DNA of 64,000 nt, taken from positions 198,426-262,425 of the forward strand of contig QRDG01000528.1 in NCBI GenBank assembly GCA_012064385.1, read 5' to 3'. This DNA comes from Puccinellia tenuiflora. Lineage: Eukaryota; Streptophyta; Magnoliopsida; Poales; Poaceae. This document shows positions 57,851 to 64,000 of this stretch, one piece after another. Numbering within the stretch: position 1 is the first letter of the stretch; each line of letters opens with the position of its first letter. The translations under genes were made by a program, and so were the position numbers. Below the pieces are notes generated by a model, which saw only the letters and a program-made list of their open reading frames with translations, did no database searches and was not told the DNA's origin.

Positions 57851-57858
57851 TATAAATA
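57851..57858 (+). promoter_or_regulatory. TATA box-like sequence
   Basis: A perfect TATAAATA on the plus strand, followed 70-140 bp later by an imperfect inverted repeat (57910-57987). No convincing gene follows on the plus strand, so its use is uncertain. Confidence 0.25.
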
Positions 57859-58275
57859 GCGACGTCCCTGCAGCGAAACGGCACACAACGAGCGTCTACC
57901 TTTGCCACCGAACCCAATGGTTGGATTTAGCCTACCCGCTGGCATGTTCCCTAACACAAGCCCTCGGGTAGGTTGAATCCAACCACTGGATTAGGGTGAC
58001 ACAATGATGAATTTCCGAGGAGGTGGGAGTGGTGGTGGTGGAAGTGGTAGCCATGCCCCTCGGTCGGATCCAAGCAGCTCCAAGGCTCTCTGATGATCTA
58101 CAACATTCCCAACACTTTTTGGGACGGTCGTTAGATCATCAGAGAAGTCTTGGGGCTGTTTGGATCGAAGGTCGATTTGCTGCTCACAACGACGCGAGAC
58201 GGATGCGCAAGCTTCCGGTTGGGCAAAACCAGTGTTGGATCAGCCACATGACCCTATATGCAAATCATTCGGATT

Positions 58276-58581
58276 CCCGTCATACAGCCCAACGGTGCAT
58301 TTGATATGCAGGCACTCACGAGCCACCGTTGGGCTGTATGACGGGGAAACCGTGTGCATTTGATAAAAGGTTTAATACATTAATTGTTACTTGCGGCTGC
58401 TTGGATCGAAGGTCGATTTGCTGCTCACTTCACAGCCCTCAACAAAATACTTGCGGCTGTTCTATCTACAAAATACTTCAGTTCATCGACCGAATACAAA
58501 TCATTCGGATTCCCGTCATACAGCCCAACGGTGCATTTGATATGCAGGCACTCACAAGCCACCGTTGGGCTGTATGACGGG
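58276..58581. repeat. two copies of a perfect 22-bp-arm hairpin
   Basis: Arms 58276-58297 and 58324-58345, then again 58512-58533 and 58560-58581; arms begin CCCGTCATACAGCCC and are perfectly complementary, with 26-base loops. The surrounding 236-bp unit is also repeated (TTGGATCGAAGGTCGATTTG at 58160 and 58402). Confidence 0.85.
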
Positions 58582-58646
58582 GAAACCGTGTGTAATTGTA
58601 ATGCATAGTCCTCATAAAACATACATTAATTGAAACTAACATACAA

Positions 58647-59131
58647 CTATCTAAATAATTTAAATCCAACACCAAATGCGATCAAAATCGCAACTAAGGT
58701 AACTACTGAACCAACAACATAATGGTACCAAGCCTCCTGACTAATGGCATATTTTCTAATCTTTTTAATCTTCAAGCGCATTGCATCCATCTTGATCTCA
58801 TGGGCATGTGCGACGTCGGCAAGCTTCAACTCGTGTTCATCGATGATGTCGGCAAGCTTCAACTCCAATTTCATCTTCTCTTCTAGGCATTGCAGACGAA
58901 GATCTTCACTTCTTTCCAATTTTGCTTTCAAATCATTGTTTTCTTTTACAAAAAACTCGACAATAGGGTCGGTTGGAATTTCCGGTTCAACTACCTCCTA
59001 GATAAAAGTGTCTATGTCAAGTTGGTAGGTATAGTTGTTATAAACACGAAATGAAACAAATAGTTATGAAAATATACCACATCCGAATCATAGACCGGAC
59101 GAGGGACGACGGGGGCGGATATCAAAACCAT
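58647..59131 (-). CDS. small coiled-coil protein with C-terminal membrane anchor (CACTA accessory), second copy
   Basis: It starts at the ATG at 59131 (MVLISAPVVPRPVYD) with one intron of about 86 bp (59080 to 58995) that is absent from the homologue at 10339. Exon 2 holds the coil (LKAKLERSEDLRLQCLEEKM), an 11-residue internal duplication (ELKLADIIDEH / ELKLADVAHAH), the KIKKIRKYAI linker and the anchor (VVTLVAILIAFGVGFKLFR). The reading frame is intact. A 5'-UTR intron donor (CACCTTGGTGAGCC on the minus strand, near 59240) is conserved with the other copy. Confidence 0.65.
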
Positions 59132-59640
59132 GACACTATACATATAAAAAAACATAAGAAAATTATACAAGAAATAAATATGCTTTTAAATCATACAAAT
59201 CATTTTTCTTAAAATAGAAGATAAAGAAAAAAGGCTCACCAAGGTGGTGCCGCTAACGAGACGATGCGGGCTATCGACGACGGTGAGGACGGGACGACAC
59301 TAAAATCCACAAATAATAAATTAATTTGAGCTCAAAATGCATATAAAAAAATTACTCTCTAGCTTAGGCATTTCATCAAACACCTTGCTAGCAACACAAA
59401 AAATAAAATGAGCTAAAGTTGCAACTTCGGAGGAAAGGATGATGTTGCTAACCCTTGAATAGATGGGGTGCCTTCAATGCTCACAAATGGAGTAGAAAAA
59501 TGGGCATTTACTTGAGTGAGTGAGAGGAAATGGAGGAGAAATAAGTGATGAACTCGAGCTCAAAAAATGGTGGTGGCCTCGGGTGGAAGAAGATATATGT
59601 GCAGGGAAGACCTTTGATCCCGGTTCGGGTCACAAGCATT

Positions 59641-59803
59641 TGTCGCGGCTCGTATACCAGGCCGCGACTAATGCTCGCGGCAGAAATTTGGGCAGTTTTC
59701 TTTGCCGCGGCAGAGAATTCATTTTCTTTTCTTTTATTTATTTATTTTCTTCATTTCAAAATAGTTTTCGTATATTTAGACACTACCACACATACAGTAC
59801 GCT
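59641..59803 (+). mobile_element. CACTA family A fragment
   Basis: Homologous to 50440-50693 in the same orientation (TTTGTCGCGGCTCG, CCGCGACTAA, paired GCCGCGGCAG palindromes, GAATTCATTTTCTTTT, CACATACAGTA) at roughly 90 percent identity by eye. It fuses directly to CACTA-B sequence at about 59640. Confidence 0.6.
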
Positions 59804-60094
59804 TTTTCATAAATATTAATGATTAAGTAATAATAATTGTTAACAAATAATAATCGTTGATCCACTTGGGCAAATTCAACAAATTTGTAGTCATTTAAAT
59901 CCTTAGAATGTGTAGAACACTTTATAATAAAAAAAATTCATACGAGCACAAACTTGCTATTGCTGAATATTAGTACGGACCAGAGATATTTATCAATGTA
60001 AAGGGAAAAGAAGTACTAAATAAATCCAAAGATCACACAACTTTTTATAATTTCAATCAAACGTCTCACATATGACAATTATTGTTGAGACGAT
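59804..60094. other. AT-rich 3' flank of the exonuclease gene
   Basis: No recognisable feature. Confidence 0.5.
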
Positions 60095-60790
60095 CTAGAT
60101 CGACACATTGAGACATACGCACATACCACCGAGACACCTCCTAGCAATCTCGTAGCCTAGGCGAGCGTCCAGAGCGGCATACTTGATGCGATAAAAGCTC
60201 AATGGAAAGTTGCCCCAACCTCTCGTGAGGTCCTCTTCTTCCTCCTTTTTCTTCTCGTCCTCCTTCTTCTTCTTCTTCTTGTTGTTGATCTTCTTCTTCT
60301 TCTGAAGCGTTGTGCCAATAGTAAAATTGGCTAGAGCATAGAGACTCGGAAGATTAGGGTACGTTGGGTTAGGGTGAACGGCCCGCTGGAGGTCGACGGC
60401 GGACGGAATATGAATTCCGTAAGGCTCCAGCATACGTTGATCGTTGTTGATAGCCGCGCCGCAGAATTTGATGGTTTTGTCCATCAAGAAGTCCTTGAGG
60501 GCCTGCGGCACCCGATCAGCGTAGCAAATATGGAACACCAACGTGTCGGTCTCCACAGAGAGTTGCAGGACGGCGGCACGCTGCCTCTCCTTGGGTGCGG
60601 CGTCGGTGAACTCGCAGTCGAGGCCCACGATCTTCTTTGGTGCGGCATCGAGGTAGCGCCTCTTGACGTCGCGGATCCATCTCTCCACGGTTGATGCGCG
60701 GAGAGTGACCACGACCTTGAAGTTCATGTTGACGGCGTCATCCTTGTAGTGGAACACCTGGGATCGAGGTGGGCGCGCAAGTGGCTCCAT
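60095..60790 (-). CDS. WRN-like 3'-5' exonuclease (DEDDy), intronless
   Basis: 231 residues from the ATG at 60790 (MEPLARPPRS). Exonuclease motifs are intact: motif I GLDCEFT (Asp58, Glu60), motif II GAAINNDQRML (Asp117), motif III YAALDA (Tyr204, Asp208). This family removes nucleotides from 3' ends using two metal ions; the substrate here is unknown. A Lys/Glu-rich insertion (residues 164-187), coded by a CTT/TTC microsatellite at about 60228-60305, splits the region between motifs II and III. The frame continues upstream without stop but without ATG. A CACTA terminus begins at 60863, 72 bp upstream, so the native promoter is displaced or supplied by the transposon. Intronless WRN-like exonuclease genes are common in grasses. 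Confidence 0.8.
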   Translation of the reverse strand: MEPLARPPRSQVFHYKDDAVNMNFKVVVTLRASTVERWIRDVKRRYLDAAPKKIVGLDCEFTDAAPKERQRAAVLQLSVETDTLVFHICYADRVPQALKDFLMDKTIKFCGAAINNDQRMLEPYGIHIPSAVDLQRAVHPNPTYPNLPSLYALANFTIGTTLQKKKKINNKKKKKKEDEKKKEEEEDLTRGWGNFPLSFYRIKYAALDARLGYEIARRCLGGMCVCLNVSI

Positions 60791-61381
60791 GGCGCGCGGC
60801 AGCGATTCGAGAGAGGATTTTGAGTAGAGATTAGAGAGAGGAGATGGTGCATTTGGCAAATGCACTAGTGGAAAAACAAGCTGTAGTACCGGTTCCAGAG
60901 AGTCTATAGTACCGGTTAGGCAACCGGTACTAATTAATCGGTACTAAAGGCCCAAACCTTTAGTACCGGTCTAGTCTGGAACCGGTACTACGGAGGCCTC
61001 CACGTGGGCTGGCCGGGAGCCTCAGGGCTGGAGACCTTTGGTACCGGTTTGTAACAGGAACTGGTACCAAAGGGTTGGGACCGTAAGCCTGCATTCTCTG
61101 CCGCGGCAGAGAATTGTGCATTTCTCTGCCGCGGCAGAAACACAGAGAATCCACGGTTTAGGGTCTGTATTTGGACCGTTCGTTGTACCAGTATCACTTC
61201 GATGCACCAGAAACGCGTTTGGAATATATAAGATATCTACATGAAGATCAATTTGATGCATATCAACTTGGTGCATATATATAACAAAAGTAATTAATTA
61301 CATAAGATCGCAAATTAAGTAGTACTCTCCGAGACATACAATATATTACATGTTCCTAGCTCACTATTACATTGAGGCATA

Positions 61382-64000
61382 CTATATTGAAACAAGGTGG
61401 TACTCTCCGGAAGGAGGTATGACTTCCCGAATGAAAAATCCCGCCAATTCCTCGCTAATTGCTTGGAAGCGGAGCTTTCGGGGGAGCTTCTCCCGCTTTC
61501 TTGCCAACTGCAAATGAATGAGATCGAAATGAATACATTGAGTCATGTGTATATGTATATATGTATCAAATCATAATAAAACAATTATGACTGAAACTCA
61601 GCAGAAATGATGGTAACAAAATAAATTTGTGAATATTGTTTACGTACCTCTTTATTGAATTTACTATTCGCTCTCTCGTTGACAATCTTGTGAATGTTCT
61701 CACAAACATAGTAACCACATAGATTAGTCCCCTTTGGTTGTTGCTCGCATTTCTGTATAAGAATATAATTCAATCAAACAATAATCAAGTATGATAAATG
61801 TGTGTGGACGTAGCTAGGTATATAGTAGTACTTACTCTCGGACGCCATATCAGCTTCGGTTTCCATCCACCTTCCGGATCTTCCGCGATGAACGTTTCCC
61901 ATACGCTGCCCGACAAAGAAAATCAATAAAAGAGTTGACATCATCAAATTAACGATGAAGCCGGTAAGAACTAATTAAAATTACGTTTTGAGCATATCAA
62001 AACAGTGCTTGTACTTTAGAGGCTTTGTGGTTAGTGAGTCATAAACTAGAATTTCTCCATCGTGCATTTTAATGACGATAAGAATATAGTGGAAGCTGCG
62101 CATGTTTAAATATGCAGTGTCATAGATATAACTCATTACTTAAAATTTTAACATCTGGCCAAAGTATTCAAATAATGACGATAAAGAAGACAGTAACACT
62201 CACTCGAACAAGTAAGGCCAAAGTATTTGTTTTTTGTCACGTTGTCGCTTCAAAAACCTTAGCAAAGTCGCCGTTGTATCCTTGTTATGCAGGGGATCCG
62301 TTATGGTTACTTGATGCATTGTCTCCGCGTCAATGAACCCAATGTCGTTGATATCATCCCTTTTGCATTCGAGCATCTTCAATCTGCATAATTATAGCGC
62401 ACAAAAGATTAAATTGAGGACAATTGCAGAAAATGAACGAACTGAGCTTAAGACTTCTCAAATTACATAAATAAATCACTTACAGACAATAGCAACTGAG
62501 CAACGATTTGTCGATGGCCAGGAGATTGTATAACTGAAAAAGTTCCTTGAAGTCAACGGACACAGCGTATTCTTGGAAGTAGTGCTCCTCCTTAACTCTC
62601 ACCATGATAGAATCGAACCCGTCCTTTGCACTATTCAAGTACCAGCTATGCAGTTGGCGCATTCTTGTTGGTAGGGCGCGGACATTCTCGACCAAATTAT
62701 TCCCTTGAACAAATTCATATGCTACTTCAAGTAAGGCGTCATCGGTACCGGTTGTTTGTTGACGACTTTGAATGGCCTTCTCGTCAAACACCTTGAGAGG
62801 GGGGGACCGATTGAACGGGTTGTTCTCCAAGCTGGGGAACTTGTTTCCTTTTATTTGACTCGACCACCTGTTTCCCTTTTTCCACTTGGATCACCGGTTC
62901 CCCTTTTTGCACCCTGACCATCTCGTCATATGACCTTTCAATAGAACGCGTATAGTCTGATGACACCGGTTTAGGGTCATATAGATTTTCCACGGTACGC
63001 ACGACTTTCACCGGGTCTAGCGTCTTCACAAAAGGTATCTCTGGCACTTTCTTAGCAAAATGGGCATCCACCTGGGCTTGAACGATGGCCTTGTTTTCCT
63101 CTTCAGATCTTTCCCAAGGTAACTTCTCAAGAGGTGGCCGTGTTCTCTCCAATCTAGGCATCTTCCTAGGCGGCGTACCGTTCCTCTTAACGGGCGCTCT
63201 CTTACGCGGAGGTAACCGAGGTGGTGGACTCGTGCTGGGCCCCCCCTCCGGTAGGTGTGGACTTTGTTGCTCATGTGGACTGCTACCACGAGGAGTCGAT
63301 GGCCCTTTCTGCTCATGTGGACTGCTACCACGAGGAGTCGATGGCCCTTCTTGCTCATGTGGACTGCCAGCAGGAGTAGTCGATGGCCCTTGCGGCTCAT
63401 GTGGACTTTGTTGCACATGTGGACTTCTACCACGAGGAGTCGGTGGCCTTGGCACGGGGCCTGAAAAGCCGATGTATTGTTTTTTCCAGAGGGCGAAACC
63501 GCGCTTGACATCACCCAGTGTCTTCTCCTCGTCACCTCCAGGATGATCAAGATCCATTGTTTCATAAGTAGGCACAATGTCATCCACCCCGACAAGAGCA
63601 CAGTCAGCTGGAATGGGCTGATGATGGTGCGTTGCTCCATCTTGTTGTGGGTAAACATAGCCGACCGCCACCTTAACGACATGTTCCTTATTGGCACATG
63701 TAGCTCGCACTCTGTCTTCTCCGTGACATAATCCACGGGGTAGCTTGCTCCACATCCTTCAAGATGCGAGGAACCCACGCTGCTTTTTGGCTGAGATGGG
63801 GCGGCATCGGCTTGAGGATCTTCTATAAGAAGCTGCTGATCAGGTGCCCTCTGCCGACTAGTTGAGTCTGTTAGATTCTGCTCCAGCTGCTGCACCCTAA
63901 GTTCCAATGTCGATAATCGGTCAGCGCACTTCTTCTTCGTTCTCGAACGGCTTCTATAACTGTCTGCGCACTCCGGCCACGCATCCTTCATGGTGAGACC
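61382..64000 (-). pseudogene. Ulp1-like cysteine protease gene of the third CACTA (5' end outside window)
   Basis: Exons read leftward: coiled coil (KKKCADRLSTLELRVQQLEQ), conserved VAVGYVYPQQ...EKTLGDVKRGFALW block, Pro/Ser-rich repeats, ENLYDPKPV and KEEHYFQEYAVSVDF block to about 62481; then 62393-62205; 62095-61986 (FHYILIVI His, VYDS Asp); 61907-61838 (VWETFI, WKPKLIW); 61753-61647 (EQQPKGTNLCGYYVC with Gln and Cys); last exon ending at 61382. The catalytic set of C48 peptidases is complete. Two single-base frameshifts break it: one deletion near 63690 and one extra base in a C run near 62812. Both could be sequencing errors, in which case the gene is intact. Confidence 0.75.
63255..63450. 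repeat. 42-bp coding repeat in the third CACTA protease gene
   Basis: Four to five units coding on the minus strand for GPSTPRGSSPHEQ-like peptides, a Pro/Ser-rich linker between the conserved N-terminal block and the protease part. Confidence 0.75.

Larger units (their letters stand above)
50694..59640 (-). mobile_element. CACTA element (family B), 5' terminus missing
   Basis: The 3' end is CACTAGTAGAAAAAGGGGC at 50694 after GTA. Going toward its 5' side: Ulp1-like gene (50836-54799), GC-rich tandem block, internal TGGTCCCGGTT repeats (56010-56170), a small frame (56866-57249), repeat arrays, hairpins, the tail-anchor gene (58647-59131) and a last TTTGATCCCGGTTCG word near 59610. No TNP2 transposase is present, so it is non-autonomous. 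The right end passes into other CACTA sequence near 59640 without a terminus. Confidence 0.65.
60863..64000 (-). mobile_element. third CACTA element, 3' part (continues beyond window)
   Basis: The terminus CACTAGTGGAAAAACAAGC starts at 60863 after ATG. Subterminal TAGTACCGGTT/AACCGGTACTA pairs lie at 60880-61080 and CTGCCGCGGCAG palindromes at 61096-61140. The Ulp1-like gene follows on the minus strand. The other terminus and transposase would be to the right. Confidence 0.8.

Noticed and set aside
58023..58622. Small frames on both strands around the hairpins
   Set aside because: They follow the 236-bp duplication and inverted arms; no conserved protein features.

Overview
This is nuclear DNA of a large-genome grass, almost certainly Triticeae (wheat, Aegilops or barley group). 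The evidence is nested LTR retrotransposons with 3.4-3.6 kb LTRs, several CACTA (En/Spm) transposons with grass-type subterminal repeats, Harbinger and Mutator-type elements, and a few GC-rich host genes between them. No tRNA, rRNA, CRISPR or bacterial gene was seen. All family names come from reading the sequence; no database search was run.

Layout. 1-6927: the 5' part of a minus-strand Ty3/gypsy element (gag, protease, RT/RNase H running off the left edge, primer site, and a 3.4 kb LTR carrying a heat-shock-element-like array). 6928-9552: a decayed repeat, the 3' end of a CACTA element with a broken RNase H1-N-domain gene, and a copia-type LTR with leader. 9553-33753: a 24.2 kb CACTA element with matching termini and a TCT target duplication, inserted in that leader. 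It carries a small coiled-coil/tail-anchor gene, a decayed TNP2 transposase and a Ulp1-like protease gene. Three younger elements are nested in it: a truncated non-autonomous LTR element (16677-21745), a gypsy LTR remnant (21746-22995) and a complete, young LTR element (23754-32343, target duplication ACTAC) that splits a protease exon.

34542-44600 is the gene island. It holds a leucine-rich-repeat extensin gene of PEX/LRX type on the minus strand, interrupted by a 108-bp GC-AG intron-like insertion; intergenic sequence; a Harbinger element nested in the end of another Harbinger-type element; and an intact IRX15-type DUF579 gene on the minus strand. 44700-50280 holds a 442-bp tandem duplication, a Mutator-type MITE with 10-bp target duplications, and a long-terminal-inverted-repeat element.

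50281-64000 is a second CACTA cluster. It contains a CACTA end (50281), a minus-strand CACTA (50694 to about 59640) with a decayed Ulp1-like gene and a second copy of the coiled-coil/tail-anchor gene, a chimeric junction, an intact intronless DEDDy exonuclease gene (60095-60790, minus), and a third CACTA starting at 60863, only 72 bp upstream of the exonuclease start codon, which leaves the window on the right. One N at 56774 with a 204-bp exact flanking duplication marks an assembly join.

How parts relate: the host genes look independent (cell wall extensin, xylan synthesis, nucleic acid exonuclease). The CACTA genes form a recurrent module: TNP2 transposase, a long Transposase_24/coiled-coil/Ulp1-like protein, and small proteins ending in a hydrophobic C-terminal anchor. 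The most notable points are the heat-shock-like array in the gypsy LTR, the tail-anchored accessory proteins of CACTA elements, and the GC-AG intron-like insertion in the LRX gene.
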